64,000 nt of DNA from Pyxidicoccus xibeiensis. GTDB taxonomy: Bacteria > Myxococcota > Myxococcia > Myxococcales > Myxococcaceae. The notes under the pieces are model-generated. The model had not been told where the DNA came from and did not search any database. It saw only the letters and a list, made by a program, of their open reading frames with translations. Where the stretch lies: assembly GCF_024198175.1 (NCBI RefSeq), contig NZ_JAJVKV010000003.1, positions 248,001 through 312,000 on the forward strand, given 5' to 3'. The position numbers were made by a program, and so were the translations under genes. How positions within the stretch are numbered: the stretch's first letter is position 1; the number at the start of each line of letters is the position of its first letter. This document shows, piece by piece, positions 42,789 to 50,570 of this stretch.

Positions 42789-44657
42789 CTACTGCTTCGC
42801 GGGCTCGTCATGGTCCGCCACGTCCTCCAGGCGGTCCGCGGGAGGCAGCGTCGTCGAGCGCAGCAGCCCCTCGGGGGCCCGCGTCGGGTCGTCCACGGGG
42901 CCGGGCGCGGTCTCCATCGCCTGGGCCTTCAGGGCCGACGTCGACGCCGTGGTGGCCGCCGTCGCCAGCGTCTTGGTCAGCGTGAGCGTGTCACGCACCG
43001 CGCCGGTGGAGGAGATGAGCTTCGCGGTCAGCGTGCCGCCGTCCACCACCACGTCCATGAAGCCGTACACGGTGTTGTCGCGGAAGGCCGTCCACGAGGG
43101 CTGCGAGGCCGGGAAGGCGCGCAGCGTGGCGCCGCCGCTGCCCACCACCACGTAGGGAATGCCACGCGTGCCGGCGGGGGCCACGGCGTCGCCCTTCATG
43201 GGCTTGCTGCGCTCGTAGTTGTGGTCATGCCCGGTGAGCACGAGGTCCACGTTGTACTTCTCGAGGATGGGGCCGTAGTTGCGCCGCATGGAGAGCTGCG
43301 AGCCGTGCTCGCCGCTGGACCAGGGCGGATGGTGGAAGAAGACGACCTTCCAGGGCTGGGTGGTGGCCGCCAAGTCCTGCTCCAGCCACGCCTTCTGCGC
43401 CACCGTGGTGCAGCGGTCGGCGGTGGCCAGGCCGATGGCGCAGTTGGAGTCGAGTGCCACGAAGTGCACGTTGCCCCAGTCGAACGAGTAGTAGCGCTCG
43501 GTCTTCGCGGGGTTGTTGGTGGGCAGGTAGAAGTTGTCCAGGTACGGCTGCCCCTGGTCCGTCACGTACTCGTGGTTGCCCAGCGAGGGGAACACCGGCA
43601 CCTCGCGCAGCAGGCTCGCCATGGGGGTGAACATGCGGTCCTGGAACTCCTGCTCGGTGCCGGAGGAGTAGGCGTTGTCCCCCAGCGCCACCAGGAACTC
43701 GCCGCGCCACTCCGGCCTGTTCATCATCGCCATGACGGCCTTCTGCGAGGAGCCGCCGGTGCCGAAGTCACCCATGGTGGTGAAGCGCACGCGCGGCGTG
43801 CCCGGCACGGACGCGGTGCGGAAGCTGCGCAGGCCGGTGACGGAGCCGCACGCCTCCACGCTGTAGCCGTACGTGCGGCCCGGCAGCAGGCCGTCCAGCT
43901 TCACCGCGTGCCGCCAGCCCGCGACGGTGGCGGTGGCGGTGCGCGACAGGGTGGTGCCCTCGCCGAAGCGCACGAAGGGCGTGCAGGACACGCCCGAGCG
44001 GAAGGCGACGATGGCGCTCGTGCCGCTCACGCTCTGGAGGTACGGCAGGCGGGGCAGCACCGGCCCCGAGTCCGACGTGGGCACCGTGGGCGGAGGCGTC
44101 GTGGTCTGCTCACCGCAGGCCCGCGACTCGGTGATGGAGGCCCAGTCATTCACCGTGTTGCCGTTGACGGTGATGCGCACGTAGCGGGCCTGCCGCGCGC
44201 TGAAGGCGTACGTCTGCGCCGCCGTGTTCAGGGCGCTCGTCGCCGCGTACGCCTGGGTGAAGGTGGTGCCATCCACCGAGGTGGAGATGACGAAGTGGTT
44301 CTGCCGCTCGTTGGCGCGGTGCCACACCACGGTGGTGCCGGCAATCGACTGGGACGAGCCCAGGTCCATGTTGAGCCAGGCGCCCTTGCCGGGTCCGCTC
44401 CAGCGGGTGTCCAGGTTGTCGTCCTGGGAGTTGGCGGCGACGCTGCCGGCACCGTCATCACCGCTGGCCGTGACGGACGCGGTGGTGAGGATGCGGCAGC
44501 CGGGGGCCGTCAGCGCGGCCGCGGCGCCACGGAAATCGGGCGCGGGCAGGTCGACGGGAAAGTCCTGGTCGAGAGGGGTGGGTGGCGCATCGCAGCCAGC
44601 AGCGGCGGCGAGCAGCGCACCCAACAGAAACGAAGAAGGGAGGAAGCGGTTGCGCAT
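42789..44657 (-). CDS. Purple acid phosphatase lipoprotein with discoidin domain
   Basis: The 622-residue product has a lipoprotein leader (SSFLLGALLAAAAGCDA). A discoidin/F5-8C-type domain follows (about 48-175; DDNLDTRWSGPGKGAWLNMDL). Then comes the N-terminal Fn3-like domain of purple acid phosphatases. The metallophosphoesterase core has MGDFGTG, GDNAYSSG, LGNHEY, HHPPWSSGEHGS and GHDHNYER. All dinuclear metal ligands appear present. It is likely a surface phosphomonoesterase or phosphodiesterase scavenging phosphate, with the discoidin domain binding glycans. No good Shine-Dalgarno precedes the ATG. Confidence 0.92.
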   Translation of the reverse strand: MRNRFLPSSFLLGALLAAAAGCDAPPTPLDQDFPVDLPAPDFRGAAAALTAPGCRILTTASVTASGDDGAGSVAANSQDDNLDTRWSGPGKGAWLNMDLGSSQSIAGTTVVWHRANERQNHFVISTSVDGTTFTQAYAATSALNTAAQTYAFSARQARYVRITVNGNTVNDWASITESRACGEQTTTPPPTVPTSDSGPVLPRLPYLQSVSGTSAIVAFRSGVSCTPFVRFGEGTTLSRTATATVAGWRHAVKLDGLLPGRTYGYSVEACGSVTGLRSFRTASVPGTPRVRFTTMGDFGTGGSSQKAVMAMMNRPEWRGEFLVALGDNAYSSGTEQEFQDRMFTPMASLLREVPVFPSLGNHEYVTDQGQPYLDNFYLPTNNPAKTERYYSFDWGNVHFVALDSNCAIGLATADRCTTVAQKAWLEQDLAATTQPWKVVFFHHPPWSSGEHGSQLSMRRNYGPILEKYNVDLVLTGHDHNYERSKPMKGDAVAPAGTRGIPYVVVGSGGATLRAFPASQPSWTAFRDNTVYGFMDVVVDGGTLTAKLISSTGAVRDTLTLTKTLATAATTASTSALKAQAMETAPGPVDDPTRAPEGLLRSTTLPPADRLEDVADHDEPAKQ

Positions 44658-44769
44658 GGTGGGAGCCCAAACGGTGTTTACCAGCCGACATTCCTTTCTG
44701 TGAGTCAGGCCCGCCTCGCCAGGCCGCCCTCCTGGCGAGGGAGCACGACCCGCGGCTCCAGAAAGACGA

Positions 44770-44813
44770 AGGGCCTCCACGCCCCCCTGAGAGCAGGAGA
44801 GCGGGGAGGCCCT
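44770..44813 (-). terminator. Terminator after cystathionine lyase gene (copy 3)
   Basis: AGGGCCTCC (44770-44778) pairs with GGAGGCCCT (44805-44813). The minus-strand tail is TCGTCTTTC. It starts 23 bases past the stop of the gene at 44837. Copies 2 and 3 share an ACGA prefix outside the stem. Confidence 0.75.
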
Positions 44814-44836
44814 GGACTGGCCGGCCGGCGGTGCGG

Positions 44837-45985
44837 CTACTTCTTCACCGTGTCGAGCGCCTGCGCGAGGTCGTCGATGAGGTCCTGCGCGTCCTCGATG
44901 CCCACGGACAGGCGGATGAAGCCGTCGGCGATGCCGAGCTTCTCGCGCGTCTCCTTCGGCACGGAGGCGTGGGTCATGATGGCCGGGTGCTCGATGAGCG
45001 ACTCCACGCCACCGAGCGACTCGGCGCAGGCGAACACCTTCACCGTCTTGAGGAAGGTGCGCGCGGCCTCCAGGCCGCCGTGGATGTCGAAGGTCAGCAT
45101 GCCGCCGAAGCCCTTCATCTGCTGGCGCGCGAGCTGGTGCTGCGGGTGCGTCTCCAGGCCCGGGTAGGTGACCTTCTTCACCTTCGGGTGGGTGGCGAGG
45201 AACTGCGACACCTTCATCGCGTTCTGCGCGTGGCGGTCCATGCGGACGTGGAGCGTCTTCACGCCGCGCAGCACGAGGAAGCTGTCGAAGGCGCCGGACA
45301 CGCCGCCCACCGCGTTCTGGAGGAAGTACATCCGCTCGGCGACGTCATCGCGGCTGGTGCAGACGAAGCCGCCCACCACGTCGCTGTGGCCGTTGAGGTA
45401 CTTGGTGGTGGAGTGCGCCACCACGTCGAAGCCGAGGTCCAGCGGGCGCTGGAAGTACGGCGTCATGAAGGTGTTGTCGGCGACGGAGAGGATGTTGCGC
45501 TTCTTGGCGACCTCGGCGATGCGCGCCAGGTCGATGAGCTTGAGCATCGGGTTGGTGGGCGACTCCACCCACACCATCTTCGTCTTCGGCGTAATCGCCG
45601 CCTCGAAGCTCTCCGGCTTCGACAGGTCGACGAAGGAGAAGTTGAGGCCGGAGCGCTTGAAGACCTTGTCGAAGAGGCGGAAGGTGCCGCCGTACACGTC
45701 ATCCGAGACGACGACGTGGTCGCCGGCGTCCAGCATGTGCATCAGCATGTCCGTGCCCGCCAGACCGGACGCGAAGGCAGCGCCGTACTTCGCCCCCTCG
45801 AGCGCGGCCAGGCAGTCCTGGAGCGCCTTGCGGGTGGGGTTCTGCGTCCGGCTGTACTCGTAGCCCTTGTGCTCCCCGGGGCCGTCCTGGACGTAGGTGG
45901 AGGTCAGGTAGACGGGGGTCATGATGGCGCCCGTCGTGGGGTCCGGCTCCTGGCCGGCATGAATGGCAAGCGTGTCGAAGCGCAT
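44837..45985 (-). CDS. Cystathionine gamma-lyase/gamma-synthase family PLP enzyme
   Basis: A 382-residue Cys/Met-metabolism PLP enzyme with FDTLAIHAGQEPDPTTGAI, YEYSRTQNPTRKALQ and VESPTNPMLKLIDL. The PLP Lys lies in VAHSTTKYLNGHSDVVGG. Lyase and synthase cannot be told apart by eye; the nearby cbs gene favours gamma-lyase (cystathionine to cysteine). ATG 45985 starts the conserved core, though the upstream region lacks a clear Shine-Dalgarno. Confidence 0.9.
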   Translation of the reverse strand: MRFDTLAIHAGQEPDPTTGAIMTPVYLTSTYVQDGPGEHKGYEYSRTQNPTRKALQDCLAALEGAKYGAAFASGLAGTDMLMHMLDAGDHVVVSDDVYGGTFRLFDKVFKRSGLNFSFVDLSKPESFEAAITPKTKMVWVESPTNPMLKLIDLARIAEVAKKRNILSVADNTFMTPYFQRPLDLGFDVVAHSTTKYLNGHSDVVGGFVCTSRDDVAERMYFLQNAVGGVSGAFDSFLVLRGVKTLHVRMDRHAQNAMKVSQFLATHPKVKKVTYPGLETHPQHQLARQQMKGFGGMLTFDIHGGLEAARTFLKTVKVFACAESLGGVESLIEHPAIMTHASVPKETREKLGIADGFIRLSVGIEDAQDLIDDLAQALDTVKK

Positions 45986-46046
45986 GGGCGGGGAACTAAC
46001 ACAGCCCCTCGGGCCACGCACCAGGACCGCCGTGCCCCCTCCCCGG

Positions 46047-46808
46047 CTACTCGAACTTCCCGTGCCGGCCCGCTCCCATGGCGAAGCGGGTGGCGCCGCC
46101 GATGGACTCCGTCTGCACCACCTGGACGCCCCGCTCGAACTCCTGACGCAGTGCTTCCTCGATTCCCAGGCCGGCCTGCAGGTAGGCCGAGGCCCGGTCC
46201 GCGTTCATGCAGGCCTGGGGGAAGGCGGCGACTTCACGGGCCAGGGCCTCGGCTGCTTCCAGGGCCTGCCCCTTCGGCACCACGCGGTTGACCAGGCCCA
46301 TGGCCAGCGCCTCCTGCGCGTGCACGGGCCGTCCGGTGAGGATGAGGTCCATGGCGCGCGACAGGCCGATGAGCCTGGGCAGCCGCACCGTCCCACCGTC
46401 GATGAGCGGCACGCCCCAGCGCCGGCAGAAGACGCCCAGCACGGCGTCCTCCTCGGCCACGCGCAAGTCACACCACAGCGCCAGCTCCAGCCCGCCGGCC
46501 ACCGCGTGCCCGGAGATGGCGGCGATGACGGGCTTGCCCAGCACCATGCGCGAGGGGCCCATGGGGCCGTCCCCCTCCACGGCGAGCCGGGGCAGCCGCC
46601 CCTCGGCAACGGCCTTGAGGTCCGCGCCCGAGCAGAAGGTGCCGCCCGCGCCGTACAGCACGCCCACGCGCGAGTCGGGGTCCGCGTCGAAGGCGCGGAA
46701 GGCGGCCGACAGCTCCTGCGCGGTGGGGCCGTCCACGGCGTTACGCACCTCGGGACGGTGGAGGGTGACGGTGGTGACGGGGCCGTTCTTCGCGATGCGC
46801 ACGCTCAT
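46047..46808 (-). CDS. Enoyl-CoA hydratase/isomerase family protein
   Basis: A 253-residue crotonase-fold protein. It has the entry strand VTLHRPEVRNAVDGPT, the first oxyanion-hole motif GAGGTFCSGADLKAV, the second ISGHAVAGGLELALWCDLRVA, and PLIDGGTVRLPRLIGL. The position aligned to the second catalytic Glu appears to be Asp or Gly-flanked, so the exact reaction is unclear. It is 61 bases from the PLP-enzyme gene. Confidence 0.88.
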   Translation of the reverse strand: MSVRIAKNGPVTTVTLHRPEVRNAVDGPTAQELSAAFRAFDADPDSRVGVLYGAGGTFCSGADLKAVAEGRLPRLAVEGDGPMGPSRMVLGKPVIAAISGHAVAGGLELALWCDLRVAEEDAVLGVFCRRWGVPLIDGGTVRLPRLIGLSRAMDLILTGRPVHAQEALAMGLVNRVVPKGQALEAAEALAREVAAFPQACMNADRASAYLQAGLGIEEALRQEFERGVQVVQTESIGGATRFAMGAGRHGKFE

Positions 46809-46840
46809 GGAGCGAGCCTGTCACCCGGGGCACCGGGGCG

Positions 46841-47137
46841 CTACAGGTCGACGATGAGCAGTGTTCCCTGGCTGCCCGCCCGCACGGTGTGCGGGGCGTG
46901 GGCCTCCACGAGGTACAGCTCGCCCGGGCGCACGGTGACGGGGGTGCCGGAGACGGTCAGCTCCATCAAGCCCTCCAGCACCAGCAGGGCCTCGTCGTAC
47001 GGATGGCGCTCCTCTTCAACGGGCAGCGCGTCCATGCGCAGCACCTTCACGTTCGCCTGACCGACATGGCCCAGCACGCGCGAGCGCCACGCCTGGGGCA
47101 GCGCGGCGGCTTCCGACAGCAGGTTCAACAGGGGCAT
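46841..47137 (-). CDS. Small cupin-domain protein
   Basis: A 98-residue single cupin with the two metal-site motifs: HPYDEALLVLEGLMELTVSG and PGELYLVEAHAPHTVRAG. Ligand-position His residues are visible in both. Such proteins are often sensors or small dioxygenase-like enzymes; the substrate is unknown. It lies 32 bases upstream of the crotonase start and is probably cotranscribed with it. Confidence 0.82.
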   Translation of the reverse strand: MPLLNLLSEAAALPQAWRSRVLGHVGQANVKVLRMDALPVEEERHPYDEALLVLEGLMELTVSGTPVTVRPGELYLVEAHAPHTVRAGSQGTLLIVDL

Positions 47138-47242
47138 GGACGCTCGGTATCCGCGCCGCGCCTCCGGGGCAAGACGCGCAGCGGCACTTTCCGCGCTGTG
47201 CCGGTGCGCATGGGCCGCTTCTGTATCGCGTTCAGGACTCGC

Positions 47243-47776
47243 TCACTTCGAGCGGGGCTCCAGCTTCATGACGAGCTCCTGCGCCGGAGTCTGCCCATCC
47301 AGCGAGGCGCGAACCGAGGCGAGCCGCCAGATCCGGTCGCCCCCGCTCAGCGGCGGCACCTGGATGACCTGGAACGTGAGCGTCCGTCCATCGAAGGCCG
47401 GGTAGCGGAGCGTGGCCTCCAGTCCCCTGTCCTGCAGCACCGACGTGCCGACATCGCCCGGGCAGACCACCCGGCCGAGCCTGTGCTCGCTGGCGAAGGC
47501 CTGGGCGAGGTCCGCCGGGTTGGCTGTCGCGGCGGCACGGAGTGTCTCCGGTTCGAGCGTTGCCAGCAGCTCGTCCAGGGTATCGAAGAGCTCGTCCGTG
47601 CCCTCTTCCGGGCTGCGCCACGCCCACCCCTGCAGCAGGGTCTCCGAGGAACCGTCGTACCGCCCGTCATGCCGGTACGCATGGACGTGAACGAGGTCGC
47701 GTGCCCCCACGGTGGCGTAGCGCCGCACGTTGAAGCGGCGGTGCCACTTCCGGTCGTCGTCGTCTTCTTCAGCCAT
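47243..47776 (-). CDS. Hypothetical cytoplasmic protein (177 aa)
   Basis: ATG 47776 opens a 177-residue frame with strong coding bias: MAEEDDDDRKWHRRFNVRRY at the start, an acidic middle and a beta-rich end. The frame stays open to 48223 but that part overlaps the epoxide hydrolase gene and is a shadow. No signal peptide, membrane segment or known domain is recognised. Confidence 0.6.
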   Translation of the reverse strand: MAEEDDDDRKWHRRFNVRRYATVGARDLVHVHAYRHDGRYDGSSETLLQGWAWRSPEEGTDELFDTLDELLATLEPETLRAAATANPADLAQAFASEHRLGRVVCPGDVGTSVLQDRGLEATLRYPAFDGRTLTFQVIQVPPLSGGDRIWRLASVRASLDGQTPAQELVMKLEPRSK

Positions 47777-47844
47777 TCGTCGAGGAGTTGAGCAGCACCG
47801 CGGGCGCGGCGCCAGGGACGGGGCGCCGCAGCCCCTGGTTCCCG

Positions 47845-49029
47845 TCAGCGGAACCGGCGGAAGAAGGTGCGCACGTCGCCGATGAAGAGGTCCGGCACCT
47901 CCGTGGCGGCGAAGGTGCCGCCGCGCTCGTACTCCGCCCAGTGCACAAGGTTCGGGTTGATGCGCTCGCCGAACCGGCGGATGGGCCGGAGGATGTCCTT
48001 GGGGAACACCGCCACGCCGGTGGGCACCGGGGCCGTCACCACGCCCTCCTTCGCGCCCTCCTCCTCGTGCGTGTCCGGCGTCTCCACGAAGGAGCGCGCC
48101 GCCGAGTTCGCCGTGTTCGTCAGCCAGTACAGCATCACCTGCGTGAGGATGCCGTCCCTCCCCATTGCTTCGTCCGGCCCGTGCGCGCAGTCGGTCCACT
48201 CCTTGAACACGCCGACGAACCACGCGAGCTGCCCCACCGGCGAGTCCGCCAGCGAATAGCCCAGCGCCTGCGGCCGCGAGGACTGGATGAGCTTGTAGCC
48301 GTACAGCTCCTTCATGTAGTGGCCCATGAAGCCCAGCCGCTGCTGCTCCACGTCGCTCAGTCCCTCCAGCTCCGCGGGGTCACCGGACGGAAACGTAATC
48401 ATCCCGTTGGTGTGCAGGCCGATGACCTGCCTGGGCGCCACCAGGCTGAGCTCGCGCGAAATCCACGTGCCCCAGTCGCCGCCCTGCGCGCCATACCGCT
48501 CGTAGCCGAGCCGGCGCATCAGCTCCGCCCAGGCCCGGGCGATGCGCGTCGCACCCCAGCCCAGCTCCCGCGTGGGTCCGGACAGGCCGAACCCCGGCAG
48601 GGACGGAATCACCAGGTGGAACGCGTCCGCGGAGCTGGCTCCATGCGCGCGCGGATTCGTGAGCGGCCCGATGACGTCCAGGTACTCCGCCGGGGAGCTG
48701 GGCCAGCCGTGGGTGATGAGCAGCGGCACCGCGTGCGGCTCGGGCGAGCGCACGTGGAGGAAGTGGACGTCCTGCCCGTCAATCGTCGTGGTGAACTGCG
48801 GATGCGCGTTGAGCCGCGCCTCCTGCGCGCGCCAGTCGTAGGCCGTGCGCCAGTACTCGACCAGCTCCTTCAGGTAGCCGAGCGGCGGGCCATGGGACCA
48901 GCCGAGGCCGGGCACCTCGTCCGGCCAGCGCGTCCTCGCGAGGCGGCCCCGCAGGTCGTCCAGGTCGGCCTGCGGAATGTCGATGCGGAACGGCCGGAGC
49001 GTCTTCGTCTCATCCAGGGACGGGTTCAT
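47845..49029 (-). CDS. Epoxide-hydrolase-family alpha/beta hydrolase, catalytic His replaced
   Basis: The protein has the EHN N-terminal domain ([20 protein letters not shown]) and an alpha/beta hydrolase core. The oxyanion motif is [12 protein letters not shown], and the Asp nucleophile lies in [14 protein letters not shown] lid region ([14 protein letters not shown]) follows. The C-terminal motif that carries the catalytic His in family members (GGHFAA) reads GGTFAAT here, from an ACC codon. It may therefore be altered in chemistry or inactive. I prefer ATG 49029: the predicted promoter overlaps the 7 codons of the longer form starting at 49050, and the mRNA would be nearly leaderless. It is divergent from a TetR gene. 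Confidence 0.88.
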   Translation of the reverse strand: MNPSLDETKTLRPFRIDIPQADLDDLRGRLARTRWPDEVPGLGWSHGPPLGYLKELVEYWRTAYDWRAQEARLNAHPQFTTTIDGQDVHFLHVRSPEPHAVPLLITHGWPSSPAEYLDVIGPLTNPRAHGASSADAFHLVIPSLPGFGLSGPTRELGWGATRIARAWAELMRRLGYERYGAQGGDWGTWISRELSLVAPRQVIGLHTNGMITFPSGDPAELEGLSDVEQQRLGFMGHYMKELYGYKLIQSSRPQALGYSLADSPVGQLAWFVGVFKEWTDCAHGPDEAMGRDGILTQVMLYWLTNTANSAARSFVETPDTHEEEGAKEGVVTAPVPTGVAVFPKDILRPIRRFGERINPNLVHWAEYERGGTFAATEVPDLFIGDVRTFFRRFR

Positions 49030-49060
49030 TCCGTACGCCGTACCGTACATCGTACGGAAT
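49028..49060. promoter_or_regulatory. Palindromic operator for the TetR-family regulator
   Basis: ATTCCGTACG (49028-49037) and CGTACGGAAT (49051-49060) are perfect 10-base inverted arms around a 13-base spacer that itself contains two further GTAC steps. It sits between the divergent tetR and hydrolase genes and covers the hydrolase promoter and start codon. This is the layout expected for a local TetR repressor site. Confidence 0.75.
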
Positions 49061-49066
49061 CGTCAA
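49037..49066 (-). promoter_or_regulatory. Candidate promoter of the epoxide-hydrolase-family gene
   Basis: TTGACG (49066-49061) and TACGGC (49042-49037) are 18 bases apart on the minus strand. Nearly all of the spacer and -10 lie inside the palindromic operator, and the predicted start falls within a few bases of ATG 49029. Confidence 0.5.
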
Positions 49067-49087
49067 GCTCACTAGGATGCCGGCACG

Positions 49088-49873
49088 ATGACGGAGTACA
49101 GCGGACGCGGAGACCCGGCGCGCAGCCTCGCGCTGTTGTGGAGGACGAGGACGCAGGAGCCCTCGAGCCGCAAGGGCAAGCCCGAGCTGAGCGTGGACCG
49201 CATCGTCCGCGTGGCCCTCGAGGTCGCCGACGCGGAAGGGCTCGCCGCGGTGTCCATGCGGCGGGTGGCCGACGCGCTCAAGGTCGGCACCATGTCGCTG
49301 TACACGTACGTGCCCGGCAAGGCCGAGCTCATCGACGTGATGCTGGACGCGGTCTACGCAGAGGTGGAGCGGCCCGAGGACGCGTCCGCGGGCTGGAGGG
49401 CCCGGCTGGAGCAGGTGGCCCGGCAGAACTGGGCGCTGTACCACCGGCACCCGTGGATGCTGCAGATTGCCACCAGCCGCCCGGTGATGGGGCCCAACAC
49501 CATCGCGAAGTACGACTACGAGCTGCGCGCCGTCGCCGGCATCGGCCTCACGGACGTGGAGATGGACTCCGTGGTCAGCCTCGTACTGGGGCACGTCGAG
49601 GGCGCGGCCCGCCGGGCGCTGGAGTCCGCCCAGGCCGAGCAGCAGACGGGCATGAGCCACGAGCAGTGGTGGAGCGCCCACGCCCCGCTGCTGGAGAAGG
49701 TCTTCGACGCCAGCCGCTACCCCACCGCGGCCCGGGTCGGTGCCGCCGCGGGGGAGGCCTACGGCGCCGCCCACGAGCCCGAACATGCCTTCGAGTTCGG
49801 GCTCCAGCGGGTGCTCGACGGCATCGAGATGCTCATCGAGCGGCGAGCGGCGAAGCCCGGCCGGAGGAAGTAG
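49088..49873 (+). CDS. TetR-family transcriptional regulator
   Basis: A 261-residue repressor. After about 33 flexible residues, an N-terminal helix-turn-helix domain is seen (IVRVALEVADAEGLAAVSMRRVADALKVGTMSLYTYVPGK). A TetR_C-type ligand domain follows. The recognition helix fits the tetracycline-repressor subgroup (LKVGTMSLYTYV). It is divergent from the hydrolase gene across a palindrome, so it probably represses that gene and itself. The inducer is unknown, perhaps the hydrolase substrate. Confidence 0.92.
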   Translation: MTEYSGRGDPARSLALLWRTRTQEPSSRKGKPELSVDRIVRVALEVADAEGLAAVSMRRVADALKVGTMSLYTYVPGKAELIDVMLDAVYAEVERPEDASAGWRARLEQVARQNWALYHRHPWMLQIATSRPVMGPNTIAKYDYELRAVAGIGLTDVEMDSVVSLVLGHVEGAARRALESAQAEQQTGMSHEQWWSAHAPLLEKVFDASRYPTAARVGAAAGEAYGAAHEPEHAFEFGLQRVLDGIEMLIERRAAKPGRRK

Positions 49874-49885
49874 CTCCGGGCCGGG
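49856..49885. terminator. Hairpin across the tetR stop codon
   Basis: CCCGGCCGGAG (49856-49866) pairs with CTCCGGGCCGGG (49874-49885) apart from one bulged base. It lies between the convergent tetR and DUF2147 genes. No T-tract is present. Confidence 0.4.
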
Positions 49886-49897
49886 AACGGCGCTGGA

Positions 49898-50350
49898 CTA
49901 CTCCTGAGCGCGGACCCAGTGCTGGGTGCGCCCGAACATGGACATGCCGACGAAGCCGCGGACCTTCAGCTTCTTGCCCTTGTCCTCCACGGCAATCTTG
50001 CACTTGTAGGTCTTGCCGTTGGACGGGTCGAGGATGGTGCCCCCCGTCCACTCGTCGTCGTCCTTCTTGAGGTCGCGCATGATGACCATCCCGATGATGG
50101 GCTGGCCCTTCAGCTTCCCCTCGCACTTGTCACAGACGGGGTCCGGCTTCTCGTTGGGCTCGGGGAAGATCTTCTCGATCTTCCCGAACAGCTTGCCGCC
50201 CTCCTCGTAGATGGCGATGACGGACTTCGGCTTCTTCGTCTCGTCATCGATGGTGGTCCAGCGCCCCACCGGACTCAGGTCCTGAGCCAGGGCATTCGTA
50301 GCGAACAGAACCGTCAACGTGGCCAGTCCCAACCAACGGCTTGCAGTCAT
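49898..50350 (-). CDS. Exported DUF2147 protein
   Basis: A signal peptide (MTASRWLGLATLTVLFATNALAQ, likely cut after ALA) precedes a DUF2147 domain. The domain shows VGRWTTIDDETKKPKSVI, CDKCEGKLKGQPIIGM and GGTILDPSNGKTYKCKI. The family is a small beta-barrel-like periplasmic protein of unknown function. Two Cys in CDKC could bind metal or form a disulfide. GGAGG lies 9 bases before ATG 50350. Confidence 0.9.
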   Translation of the reverse strand: MTASRWLGLATLTVLFATNALAQDLSPVGRWTTIDDETKKPKSVIAIYEEGGKLFGKIEKIFPEPNEKPDPVCDKCEGKLKGQPIIGMVIMRDLKKDDDEWTGGTILDPSNGKTYKCKIAVEDKGKKLKVRGFVGMSMFGRTQHWVRAQE

Positions 50351-50406
50351 CGTGATGTCCTCCGGCGCGGGGAACATGTCTGCGCTCGGCGCAGGAGCCT
50401 ACCCCG

Positions 50407-50550
50407 TCAGGTGACGGAATCGGAGAAGAAGCCCCGGCTCACATCCTCCGCGCCGCGGTCGTGGATGAGCCGCGCCACCGTGCGCAGGTCGTCGATGAAG
50501 GCCTCCAGCTTGCGGCGCCTGCCCTGGCCGGTCCACTTGAAGTGCGTCAC
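50407..50550 (-). CDS. Possible 47-residue protein or gene remnant
   Basis: A GTG at 50550 opens a 48-codon frame whose third positions are G or C in all but two codons, a bias as strong as in the real genes nearby. The peptide starts THFKWTGQGRRRKLEAF and ends SRGFFSDSVT. It has no recognised domain and no Shine-Dalgarno. It lies in the 220-base gap between DUF2147 and rlmK. It may be a small gene or the C-terminal piece of a decayed one. Confidence 0.4.
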   Translation of the reverse strand: MTHFKWTGQGRRRKLEAFIDDLRTVARLIHDRGAEDVSRGFFSDSVT

Positions 50551-50570
50551 CGTATTGGTGACGCTGGGGC

